Shown here one piece after another: positions 8,886 through 17,367 of a stretch of 64,000 nucleotides of DNA. Numbering within the stretch: the stretch's first letter is position 1; every line of letters begins with the position of its first letter. The notes beneath the pieces were generated by a model that did not search any database, was not told the DNA's origin, and saw only the letters and a program-made list of their open reading frames with translations. A program made the translations under genes and the position numbers. Origin of the DNA: Promethearchaeota archaeon (GTDB lineage: Archaea; Asgardarchaeota; Lokiarchaeia; Sigyniarchaeales; SOKP01); assembly GCA_016839585.1 (NCBI GenBank), contig JAEOTZ010000014.1, forward strand, positions 1 through 64,000. The letters are read 5' to 3'.

Positions 8886-10134
8886 AGTAGGGATAATTGG
8901 ATGTGGTGATATCTCAAATTTAAATGTATTAGGATATCTCCATTCACAAGATACTGAACTTGTTGCTGTTTCTGATACAGATATTAAAAGGGCTGGTGAA
9001 AAACTTGAACGATGGGGATTAAGAACCGTAAAGATTTATACAGACTATAAAAAAATGATTGATCATGAAGATTTAGACATTGTAGAAATTTTAACTCCAC
9101 ATCATTTACATGCTGCAATGACAGAATACTGTGCAAGAGCAGGAGTACCTGGTATTTCAGTTCAAAAACCTCTTGCTCATACAATTTTAGATTGCGAAAA
9201 GATGATTCAAGTATGTAAAAAAGAGAACGTAAAATTAAAATTATATGAAAATTTCCGGTTTTACCCGATTTATCTAAAAGCAAAAGAATTATTGAATAGT
9301 GGAATCATTGGCGAATTATTAAATTTCAGGATTAACACTCTTGCGGCAGGAGGACCGAGTATGTATGTTCATCTTAAATCTTATAAATGGCGAACAGATA
9401 CCGAAACGTGTGGTGGACTTCCTTATATTTATGATGATGGTATTCATAAATTTTCAATGGCACTTTGGTTAATGAACCAAGAAAGATTTGAGAAGGTATT
9501 TAGTTGGATAGATTATTTTAATGGAACCCAAGATATCCCCAGTTATGTTCTTTGGAAATATCCAAAAATATATTCAGATGATCCCCCGAAATATGGAATT
9601 ATGGAAATTACCTTGGCTCCAAATCTATATTATCCAAGTAATTATTATTATTGTGATGAGTTTATTGAAATATCTGGCTCAAAAGGAATAATGTGGATTA
9701 ATCAATGTACCTGTGGAGGAAATTTTGTTTCAAAAAGCCCACAATATCCTCCTATCGTTGTTTATATTGATGGAGAGGTTAAAACATATGGAAATAAGCT
9801 TCCAAGAGATTGGAGGTATTCTTTTATAAATTCTACTGAACATTTTATAAATGTTGTCAAGAAAGGGGGAACACCAATATATACAGGAGAACAAGGAAAA
9901 AATCTGTGTATTTGCGCAAAAATGCCTTATATTTCTCAACAGCAAAAAAGATCTGTTTTTTGGGAAGAAATCACAATAGAAAGTGAAAAGGATCGTTCCT
10001 GTATAGTAGAAACTCCTAAGGAAATGGATCCCTCAAAATTACATAAATATTATAGCAGAAAAAGGAACGATTTGAGAAAAGGTATTAAAGAGGGTTTAAT
10101 CCATAAAGAATTCAAATATCAATATGAGGATTAA
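8881..10134 (+). CDS. Gfo/Idh/MocA dehydrogenase with apparent ATT start
   Basis: A 417-residue NAD(P)-dependent sugar or cyclitol dehydrogenase. The Rossmann motif RVGIIGCGDIS begins at residue 2 if translation starts at the ATT at 8881. The first ATG downstream, at 9055, would remove the whole nucleotide-binding strand. The paralogue at 10150-11256 begins MLRAGIIGCG and matches along the whole length (LNVLGYL, PHHLHA, GISVQKP), which fixes this N-terminus. The catalytic-region EKP/QKP motif is VQKPLAH near residue 100. The ATT overlaps the TAG of the GH94 gene and is preceded by GGAGGT. The substrate is unknown; inositol or sugar oxidation is possible. Confidence 0.85.
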   Translation: MRVGIIGCGDISNLNVLGYLHSQDTELVAVSDTDIKRAGEKLERWGLRTVKIYTDYKKMIDHEDLDIVEILTPHHLHAAMTEYCARAGVPGISVQKPLAHTILDCEKMIQVCKKENVKLKLYENFRFYPIYLKAKELLNSGIIGELLNFRINTLAAGGPSMYVHLKSYKWRTDTETCGGLPYIYDDGIHKFSMALWLMNQERFEKVFSWIDYFNGTQDIPSYVLWKYPKIYSDDPPKYGIMEITLAPNLYYPSNYYYCDEFIEISGSKGIMWINQCTCGGNFVSKSPQYPPIVVYIDGEVKTYGNKLPRDWRYSFINSTEHFINVVKKGGTPIYTGEQGKNLCICAKMPYISQQQKRSVFWEEITIESEKDRSCIVETPKEMDPSKLHKYYSRKRNDLRKGIKEGLIHKEFKYQYED

Positions 10135-10149
10135 TTACACGAATAAAAT

Positions 10150-11256
10150 TTATTCAAATTTGTCGAGAAAAATTTCTTTACCAAATTCTGCTGATTCAAT
10201 TGCCGCAAGATTAAATTTTAAAATATATCTTGCCTGCTCCCCTGAAAGTATTGGATTTTTTTTGTTCTTTATAACGTCAATAAAATGGTTTGTAGCATTA
10301 ATAAAACTATATTTCCAATCTTTCTCAAAATCTGTATATGTTTCCACTTTACCATCTCTTATTATTACTATTGGAGCAAATATTTCTGAATCAGACATTT
10401 TATTCCCTATTGAAGTCCCTTGATTAATTTTCATTATCCCACGACTTGCAATAATTTCGATAAACTCATCTGCAGGATAATACTTTGAAGGGATTTCCAT
10501 TTCAGGCATTATAGAAAATTCCATATTTCCATATTGTGGGACTACATGTTCAAAACTTTGTTTGTATTTAAACATTACAAAAGCAGGAGCGTCAAGTCCT
10601 TGATAATTATCTGTCCAAGCAAAAACTTTTTCAATTTCTTCATTAAAAAACCAATGAGCCAATACAAAGTCGTGCCATCCATTATCAAATAAAACTGGTG
10701 AACCCTTTTTCGCACCGCCAACCTTTTCTGGTTGTTTTCTCCATTCTTCCGCACTTGTTGGGATTTTCCAACCTCCTTTCCCACCCATTGCAGTTTTAAT
10801 GCGTATTGACGAGGGATCGCCTATGTAATCTTGTTCTAGTAATTCTTTAGCTCTTTTAATATGAGGAGCAAATAGAAAATTCTCATAGATTGAGAGAATT
10901 GATCCAGATTTCTCACATGCATTAATCATGGCATCTGCTTGATCCAATGTCAGAGCCATTGGCTTTTGAACTGAAATACCTTTAATATTTTGTTCAGCAG
11001 CATAAATTGTTGCTTCAGCGTGTAAATGATGAGGTAAAAGTATCTCAACAATATCTATATCTTTCTTATCCAACATTTCCCTATAGTCAGAATAAATAGG
11101 TATATTCTCGTCTAAGTTGAATTTTTTCACTTTTTCCTTCGCTTTAGCAATAGTTCTATTACATAAACAAGTGATTTTCACATCTGGATTATTTAAATAT
11201 CCTAAGACATTCAAGTCAAAAATAACTCCACATCCAATTATCCCTGCTCTAAGCAT
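10150..11256 (-). CDS. Gfo/Idh/MocA family dehydrogenase
   Basis: A 368-residue oxidoreductase and a close paralogue of the convergent gene 15 bases away. N-terminal MLRAGIIGCGVIFDLNVLGYL binds NAD(P); VQKPMALT near residue 98 is the catalytic-lysine region; GSPVLFDNGWHDFVLAHWF and GNMEFSIMPEME belong to the C-terminal sheet domain. I place the start at the ATG at 11256 because the Rossmann strand normally begins within a few residues; an upstream ATG at 11274 adds six residues. Two diverged dehydrogenases beside a GH94 enzyme suggest sequential oxidation or epimerisation of a sugar, but this is inference from context. Confidence 0.85.
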   Translation of the reverse strand: MLRAGIIGCGVIFDLNVLGYLNNPDVKITCLCNRTIAKAKEKVKKFNLDENIPIYSDYREMLDKKDIDIVEILLPHHLHAEATIYAAEQNIKGISVQKPMALTLDQADAMINACEKSGSILSIYENFLFAPHIKRAKELLEQDYIGDPSSIRIKTAMGGKGGWKIPTSAEEWRKQPEKVGGAKKGSPVLFDNGWHDFVLAHWFFNEEIEKVFAWTDNYQGLDAPAFVMFKYKQSFEHVVPQYGNMEFSIMPEMEIPSKYYPADEFIEIIASRGIMKINQGTSIGNKMSDSEIFAPIVIIRDGKVETYTDFEKDWKYSFINATNHFIDVIKNKKNPILSGEQARYILKFNLAAIESAEFGKEIFLDKFE

Positions 11257-11349
11257 AACATTTAGTAAAGTCATTAATTAAATTTATATAATCTCTATTT
11301 GTAAAAATATTAACTTTAAAAGTTATGATCGAAAAGAAAGATTTTCATC

Positions 11350-12258
11350 ATGAATATACAATTACTTCATTTTTTAGAAGAGTTTTTCGCAAATAGCAAA
11401 CTCAATCGTTTACCTGAGAATTATGGAGGAGGAAGGATTTTTTCTTCTCCCTTAATTGGTGTCGTAAGAGGAGATGATCCAATTTTCCAAAAATTCAAAG
11501 AAGTTGTAGGTCCAGAACACCTAACACCAACAGAGTTATGGTTAGCTTGTGGACAGAACTCAATCCCATCATCGCAGCTTCGCATAATTTCGACAGTTTT
11601 CCCCTATGTAAAAAAAATTAGGGATGAAGGTCAAGACCCAATAGTTCTATCAAAAATGATTTTGCCTGCAGAAATTTATTCTGTTGGACGTAATTATGCA
11701 AATCCATTTAAGAAAGAAACCTGCAGACAAATAATTAAATTCTTTAAAAATAATGGATATAATGCTGTAGCAGGAATGTTGAGCGAAGTTTTCACTATTA
11801 TTACGAAAGGAAATTTTTATTCTAATTGGTCTGAACGACATATTGCATTCGCAGCTGGACTTGGAACTTTTAGTTTACATGAAGGATTAATAACAGAAGT
11901 AGGATGCAATATTAGGTTAGCTTCTGTTGTTACTGATGCTCCCCTCGAAATAACTCTTAGAAAAAGTGATGATCCATATGCAAACTGCTTATATTATGTT
12001 GATGATAATCGTAAAGAGTGTGTGGAAAAATGCCCCGCTAAAGCTATAACAAAAAATGGACATGATAAGATAAAATGTTATAATTATATGCAGAAAGTAG
12101 CCAGAAAAATGATTTCCCGTACTGAGCAAATATTAAAGCCCCATATTCGTCGCGTCAATAGTAAACAGAGACCCCCAGTCTTACCTGTTGGTTGTGCATT
12201 ATGTCAGTTTGGAGTTCCTTGTATGGATAAAAATCCAATGGCCAGCGAAGAGAAGTAA
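11350..12258 (+). CDS. QueG-like (COG1600) iron-sulfur protein
   Basis: A 302-residue protein with a C-terminal double-cluster ferredoxin-like region similar to epoxyqueuosine reductase and reductive-dehalogenase-type proteins. The first cluster motif is unusual, a Cys in YANCLYYV then CVEKCPAKAI, with nine residues between the first two Cys instead of two. The second group is GCALCQFGVPC near the end. The N-terminal part (SERHIAFAAGLGTFSLHEGLI) matches the pattern of the corrinoid-binding B12 domain in QueG-like proteins. It is the first gene of a plus-strand run with the dehydratase, M28 peptidase and methylase. A true QueG role is uncertain because of the altered cluster motif. Confidence 0.6.
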   Translation: MNIQLLHFLEEFFANSKLNRLPENYGGGRIFSSPLIGVVRGDDPIFQKFKEVVGPEHLTPTELWLACGQNSIPSSQLRIISTVFPYVKKIRDEGQDPIVLSKMILPAEIYSVGRNYANPFKKETCRQIIKFFKNNGYNAVAGMLSEVFTIITKGNFYSNWSERHIAFAAGLGTFSLHEGLITEVGCNIRLASVVTDAPLEITLRKSDDPYANCLYYVDDNRKECVEKCPAKAITKNGHDKIKCYNYMQKVARKMISRTEQILKPHIRRVNSKQRPPVLPVGCALCQFGVPCMDKNPMASEEK

Positions 12259-12311
12259 TTCTCTAATTTTTTATTCAAAAAATTAAAATTTAAGAGTATT
12301 AATAATTAAAA

Positions 12312-13979
12312 ATGATCTTAGAAAAAAAAAATTTAGATCCAATTAAGGCTTATGAACGGGCATTGTATCTTGGTTGTAGTTATTCTTATGAAGATTTAGC
12401 AAAACCTAGAATAGCTATAGTAAATTCATGGAATGAAATCAATCCCGGGCATATTCATTTAAGAAAACTAAGTCAATTTGTTAAAGAAGGAGTTAAAGAA
12501 GCTGGAGGTACTCCAATGGAATTTAATACAATTGCTTCTTGTGATGGAATAGCAAATTCGGGAAATTATTCAAAATATATTTTACCGTCGCGAGAAATAA
12601 TAGCTGCATCCATAGAATGTACAATAAAGGCATATAACTTTGATGGAATGGTAATGCTATGTTCTTGTGATAAAATCATTCCAGGAATGCTATTAGCCGC
12701 TGTTAGATGCAATATCCCTACAATTTTCTTAACTGGAGGGATTATGAAGGCAAAAATATTCGAGGATGGTCCTCTTAAAGGAAAAACCTATGTAACATCT
12801 GATATTAAGGAAGCGATTGGTGAATATAAAGTAGGGAAATTAACTAAAGAAGAATTTTTCCTAATTGAATCACAAACATGCTGTTCACCTGGGGCTTGTA
12901 ACTTGATGGGAACGGCAAATACAATGGCATGTATAGTAGAAGCTATGGGTTTATCTTTACCAGGTTGTGCTACAATGGGTGCTATCAGTAAAGAAAAGGA
13001 AGATTTAAGTAAAGATACAGGAAAAAAAATAATAAAGTTAGTTAAAGATAACATAAAAGCTTTGGACATTATTACTCACTCCTCCATTGAAAATGGAATT
13101 AAAGTTGCATTATCCTTTGGTGGTTCAACTAATATGATTCTTCATATGTGTGCCTTATCCCACGAACTTGGCGGAGATTTAAATCATTTTGATTTTGATA
13201 GATTGAGTAAATCGATACCGCTATTGGCAAAATTCAAACCCGCATCTGAATATAATCTTACTGAATTTCATGATGTCGGTGGTGTTCAAGTCTTAATGAA
13301 AAAATTATCCAGTCTTTTGGATTTATCAACTAAAACTGTATTAAATTTAACCTTGAATGGAGCACTCGAGAATGTTGATATATATGATTATCAAATTATT
13401 CGAAATTTAGATGATCCAATAGAAAAAGAAGGGGGGATTGCTGTATTAAAAGGAAATTTGGCCCCAGAGGGAGCAGTTGTGAAACAGAGTGCATTAAGCC
13501 TAAAAATGAAATATCATAAAGGTCCAGCTAAAGTTTTTGAATGTGAAGAAGATGTAAAAAATGCGCTAATGTCAGATAAAGTACAAGAGGGGGACGTTCT
13601 AGTTATTAGATATGAAGGTCCTAAAGGATCTCCAGGAATGAGGGAATTATCTATACCTGCAGCAATTCTTGTAGGTATGGGGCTAGGTGATTCTGTAGCA
13701 ATGATAACAGATGGACGATATTCGGGAGCAACGAGAGGCCCTTGCATTGGTCATGTTTGCCCTGAAGCAATTGAGGGAGGTCCCATAGCAATTGTACAAG
13801 ATGGAGATATTATCGAAATTGATATTAAGAATCGAAAATTGAATTTATTAATTATAGATAAAGAAATAGATCAGAGATTACGAAATTGGACTAAGCCAGA
13901 GCCAAGAATTACAACTGGATATTTAAATACATATAGAAAAATTGTAAGTTCTGCTAAAGTTGGAGCTTACTTTAAATAA
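12312..13979 (+). CDS. Dihydroxy-acid / sugar-acid dehydratase (IlvD/Edd family)
   Basis: A full-length 555-residue member of the IlvD/Edd family. These Fe-S, Mg-dependent enzymes dehydrate 2,3-dihydroxy acids (valine/isoleucine pathway) or sugar acids. Signature stretches are [14 protein letters not shown] near residue 40, [11 protein letters not shown] near 118, [19 protein letters not shown] near 195, and [20 protein letters not shown] near 465. The cluster-binding Cys residues are therefore present. ilvD versus a sugar-acid dehydratase cannot be settled: no other branched-chain gene is adjacent except the distant TPP enzyme, while sugar dehydrogenases lie just upstream. It follows the QueG-like gene by 53 bases. 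Confidence 0.82.
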   Translation: MILEKKNLDPIKAYERALYLGCSYSYEDLAKPRIAIVNSWNEINPGHIHLRKLSQFVKEGVKEAGGTPMEFNTIASCDGIANSGNYSKYILPSREIIAASIECTIKAYNFDGMVMLCSCDKIIPGMLLAAVRCNIPTIFLTGGIMKAKIFEDGPLKGKTYVTSDIKEAIGEYKVGKLTKEEFFLIESQTCCSPGACNLMGTANTMACIVEAMGLSLPGCATMGAISKEKEDLSKDTGKKIIKLVKDNIKALDIITHSSIENGIKVALSFGGSTNMILHMCALSHELGGDLNHFDFDRLSKSIPLLAKFKPASEYNLTEFHDVGGVQVLMKKLSSLLDLSTKTVLNLTLNGALENVDIYDYQIIRNLDDPIEKEGGIAVLKGNLAPEGAVVKQSALSLKMKYHKGPAKVFECEEDVKNALMSDKVQEGDVLVIRYEGPKGSPGMRELSIPAAILVGMGLGDSVAMITDGRYSGATRGPCIGHVCPEAIEGGPIAIVQDGDIIEIDIKNRKLNLLIIDKEIDQRLRNWTKPEPRITTGYLNTYRKIVSSAKVGAYFK

Positions 13980-14000
13980 AAACAAATTTGATTTTTTAAA

Positions 14001-15155
14001 ATGATTGAAGAAAAACGTATAAGAGAGAATTTGTCAGCTTTTTCTTTTCCAAGATTATCTGGTACTGAATTTGAGAAAAAAAGTTTTAATTTAGCCAAAC
14101 AAAAGATTGAAGATTTAAATCTTACACCTTCAGTTCAAAAATTTTCCTTCAGTACGTTTTACTCAAGAATTTATCCTAAATTTAGTTTAATTTTACTATT
14201 TTGGCTTCATTTTACCTTATTTTTCAATATCTATTGGGTTTTTACATTGTTAAGTCTAATTTTAACCTTAATGATGCTTCTGGTATTAATTTTTATTACA
14301 AGAAATCCAGAAAAAATACAATTTGGAAAGATACTTAATTCTCAAAATTTATATATAAAATTACCCTCGAAATCTATTGATAAAAATATAAGCAAAAAAA
14401 ATCATAAGAATATTCTACTTTTTTCTCACTTAGATTCAAAAGGACAATTACTATCTATAAAATTTAGAATACAATCATATTTTATTTGGTTCTTTTCCTT
14501 TACTTTTGGGATTTTAATTAATACACTTAATTCTCTCATCTTTATGGGGGCATTCTTATGGCTTCTTATTATAGGAGCAATAATTTTAGGGATAAATTTA
14601 ATCTCAACAATTATTATTACAATTAACTTTACAAATAATAAATCTAAGGGAGCTATAGATAACGCATCGGGAGTTTCTTGTGTATTAGAATTATTAAGAT
14701 ATTATTTGAAACCAGAATTCAGATTAGATAATTTTAATTTATGGTTTGTTTTTACAGGAGCAGAAGAGTCTGGTACAATGGGAATAAGAAATTTTTATAA
14801 GGTTATAAAAGACTTCGATAGAGAAAGAACATATATTATTAATTTTGATGGAATAGCAAAAAGATTTATTCTATATGATCATGGTCTCCTTAATAATAAA
14901 AATTATAAGGCTTATAATTTTATTTTTGAAAATAAGGACATAATGAGAATGGAAAGGGCACATAAAATTTATATTGGCACATACAGCGACGGATTATTTC
15001 TTTTGAATAAAAATTTCCAAGGACTTGGAGCAGGTGATAAAAGTGGGCAAATGTATGTACATTCTATAAATGATACCATTGATAAAATAGATCCTAAAGT
15101 TTTGAAAAAACTCTGTCAATTTATAACAATTCTTTTAAAAGATATTGATAAGTAA
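14001..15155 (+). CDS. Membrane-anchored M28-like metallopeptidase
   Basis: A 384-residue protein with an M28 zinc aminopeptidase-like fold interrupted by membrane segments. Metal-ligand motifs can be seen: FSHLDSKGQ (His, Asp), AIDNASGVSC (bridging Asp), TGAEESGTMG (Glu pair), and a late His in YVHSINDT. Two hydrophobic hairpins (about residues 65-105 and 165-210) lie before the second ligand. The same layout recurs in the paralogue at 24607-25896, so the family seems to be lineage-specific with in-fold transmembrane insertions. It follows the dehydratase by 21 bases. The following methylase frame is the same reading frame, separated only by this gene's TAA. Confidence 0.75.
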   Translation: MIEEKRIRENLSAFSFPRLSGTEFEKKSFNLAKQKIEDLNLTPSVQKFSFSTFYSRIYPKFSLILLFWLHFTLFFNIYWVFTLLSLILTLMMLLVLIFITRNPEKIQFGKILNSQNLYIKLPSKSIDKNISKKNHKNILLFSHLDSKGQLLSIKFRIQSYFIWFFSFTFGILINTLNSLIFMGAFLWLLIIGAIILGINLISTIIITINFTNNKSKGAIDNASGVSCVLELLRYYLKPEFRLDNFNLWFVFTGAEESGTMGIRNFYKVIKDFDRERTYIINFDGIAKRFILYDHGLLNNKNYKAYNFIFENKDIMRMERAHKIYIGTYSDGLFLLNKNFQGLGAGDKSGQMYVHSINDTIDKIDPKVLKKLCQFITILLKDIDK

Positions 15156-15161
15156 CTTAAA

Positions 15162-16724
15162 ATTAAAAAATGTGGATTAACAATCCAATTCCAGAATAAA
15201 GATTTAGGAACTGTTATTACCCCTCTATTAACAGCTAAGTATATTATATCAAGGTTAGGCCAGATTAATGAGGGACAAAAAATATTAGACCCATGTGTAG
15301 GATCTGGTATTTTTGTTGAAGAGTTATTAGAATTTGGGGTTAACAAAAATCAAATTTTTACTTATGATATCAATCCAAGTTATAAAGATGACATAGAAAA
15401 ACTAGGAGTATCGTTTCAAACACATGATACTCTTTTATCATTATATCCTGATTCTTATAGCGAATTTGATATTATTGTTGGTAATCCTCCATACTTGAAT
15501 AAAGCAAGTGAATACGTTCGAAAAAATAAATTAAAATTAAAAAAAATCTATGGAAAGATAAATGCTCATGAAACTTATTCAATGTTTATAGTAAACAGTA
15601 TATGGCGTTTAAAGAAAGGAGGAAAATTAGGATTTATTACTAGCGATTCTTTTTTAACTTTAAGTACTCATAAAAAGTTAAGAAAGTTCATACTTGATAA
15701 TTGTATCATAAATGAAATCCTACTAGCACCAAAATATTTATTTTCTAATCAAAAAGTGAGTACAAATCCAGTAATACTCATTCTAACAAAATATCCCGGA
15801 GAAAAATTCAAGAAAAGCAGACAAGAAAATCTAATGAGAATTATACCAAGAATAAATAATGAACAAGAATATTTGAAACCTAAAAATGTAAGGGAAATTA
15901 AACAAATAAAATATAACTCATTACCCTTTAACATCTTTTTTATCGATGTTGAAGATCAAATAATTGAGTTATTTGATAAAGCACCAAGATTAAAGAATTT
16001 TGTTAAAGGTTGTATTGGAATGCACACTCATGATAATAGAAAATATATTGCTGCTATTGAGAATACTGAATTGGCAGATATTTTTAGAAAACGGAATAAA
16101 AAAATTATAAATCAAGAAAATAAATATAAAGTTATTTCACAAGATTCTTTAAAATCTAAAGATTGGAAACCCTATCTGAAACGCGGTGGTTCAGATCAAT
16201 ATTTTAGAGCAATAATGGAAGCTTTAGATTGGAATGCTGATTCGATCAGTCAGTACGATATTCCCATAAATGTTTCCTTTGAAAAAGAAGGAATAGTTAT
16301 TAGCGGTATTAGTTCAAGATTAGCTGCTCGCTACATGCCCAAAGGATGCTATTGGGATTCTAATAAAGCTATAGGATTTTATATAATCGATAATTCCATC
16401 TCTATAGAATATATCTTAGGGTTATTAAATAGCTCCCTTAATAATTATCTTATGAAAGGGATTATTAATAACACAAATAGTATACAAATATCTGGAATAC
16501 ACGCATTACCTTTTATTATTCCGGACAACGATGTTAGAGAAAAAGTAGAAAAGTTAGTTAAAAAGATAATTAAAAATAAAAAACAAGACTTAAACTATGA
16601 TTATATTATAGAACAAAAAGAAATAGATGAAATCATTTTTAATTTCTATAAAAATAAGTTTAATTTTTCTGAACAATTAAGAAATAAATTAGACAATGAA
16701 TACTCAATTTATAAAAAAAATTAA
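15162..16724 (+). CDS. N6-adenine DNA methyltransferase (Eco57I type), probable ATT start
   Basis: An adenine methyltransferase whose essential N-terminus lies upstream of the first ordinary start codons (TTG 15492, ATG further on). Reading upstream in frame gives NKDLGTVITPLLTAKYI, motif I DPCVGSGIFVEE, and motif IV NPPYLNKASEY, all expected. No ATG, GTG or TTG occurs between the M28 stop (15153-15155) and motif IV. The only plausible in-frame start before the conserved part is ATT 15162, which gives a 520-residue protein. The ATG at 15170 is one base out of frame and stops after nine codons. A one-base sequencing or real frameshift is the alternative. No good Shine-Dalgarno is visible here. 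No restriction nuclease is adjacent. Confidence 0.7.
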   Translation: MKKCGLTIQFQNKDLGTVITPLLTAKYIISRLGQINEGQKILDPCVGSGIFVEELLEFGVNKNQIFTYDINPSYKDDIEKLGVSFQTHDTLLSLYPDSYSEFDIIVGNPPYLNKASEYVRKNKLKLKKIYGKINAHETYSMFIVNSIWRLKKGGKLGFITSDSFLTLSTHKKLRKFILDNCIINEILLAPKYLFSNQKVSTNPVILILTKYPGEKFKKSRQENLMRIIPRINNEQEYLKPKNVREIKQIKYNSLPFNIFFIDVEDQIIELFDKAPRLKNFVKGCIGMHTHDNRKYIAAIENTELADIFRKRNKKIINQENKYKVISQDSLKSKDWKPYLKRGGSDQYFRAIMEALDWNADSISQYDIPINVSFEKEGIVISGISSRLAARYMPKGCYWDSNKAIGFYIIDNSISIEYILGLLNSSLNNYLMKGIINNTNSIQISGIHALPFIIPDNDVREKVEKLVKKIIKNKKQDLNYDYIIEQKEIDEIIFNFYKNKFNFSEQLRNKLDNEYSIYKKN

Positions 16725-16737
16725 AAAAAACATAATT

Positions 16738-16950
16738 TTATCGATTTTTTACTTTGGAATTGGAATGAGCATATAATTTTTTCGTTTCTATAGCAAATTT
16801 TGCTTCTTTTCCTAGTAGAAATCCAAAAAGAATACCTAAACTCGAAGCAAGTATTAGTAAAAAATAACTACCGGTAGTATTAAACCAGTAAATCCCTAAA
16901 ATTAAACCCAAACTAGATAATAAAAATATTATTAAAGTTTTTATAATCAA
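16738..16950 (-). CDS. Small two-helix membrane protein
   Basis: A 70-residue protein with two hydrophobic segments (TLIIFLLSSLGLILGIYW and YFLLILASSLGILFGFLLG) and a basic C-terminus, giving a hairpin topology. I do not recognise the family. It converges with the methylase gene, 13 bases away, and has its own upstream region toward 17000. It is supported by amino-acid composition and codon use only. Confidence 0.45.
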   Translation of the reverse strand: MIIKTLIIFLLSSLGLILGIYWFNTTGSYFLLILASSLGILFGFLLGKEAKFAIETKKLYAHSNSKVKNR

Positions 16951-17130
16951 GATTTTCCACCTAAAGTATCTTTATAAAATTTAACTAAATAAAATTAATC
17001 AAGGTTTTTCTCATACAATATAGACTCTTGGTAAATTTCACTTTTAAATTTAAAGAAAAACGAATAATATAATTATTTAAAAAAATAAAGAATATTATTA
17101 TAATAGAAATTATTGAAAGGAGGTTTAATC

Positions 17131-17343
17131 TTGCCAATAGTACATATAAATGTTTGGAAAGGTTTTGGAGAAGAAAGAGTAAAGACTTTAATTGAAAAGA
17201 TTACCCAAGTTTTCGTAGATTTAGGTGTCCCTCAACATGCTGTAGAAGTAATTGTCCACGAGATTCCAAGAACACACTGGGGTGTCGGCGGAGAGCAAGC
17301 TTCTGTAAAATTCAAGGACCAATATCTAACAGAAGCTCAATAA
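17131..17343 (+). CDS. 4-oxalocrotonate tautomerase family protein
   Basis: A small tautomerase. After removal of the initiator the protein begins PIVHINVWKGF, with the catalytic N-terminal proline required in this family. This fixes the start on the TTG at 17131, preceded by AAAGGAGGT with six bases of spacing; an upstream TTG at 17113 would bury the proline. The length of 70 residues matches typical 4-OT subunits, which assemble as hexamers. The conserved VEVIVHEIPRTHWGVGG region supports the call. The substrate is unknown. It is convergent with the TPP enzyme gene. Confidence 0.85.
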   Translation: MPIVHINVWKGFGEERVKTLIEKITQVFVDLGVPQHAVEVIVHEIPRTHWGVGGEQASVKFKDQYLTEAQ

Positions 17344-17367
17344 AAGTTAAAAATAAAAGTTTGATTT

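Noticed and set aside
15170-15200. ATG at 15170 as start of the methylase
   Set aside because: It is one base out of frame and ends after nine codons unless a sequencing error is assumed.
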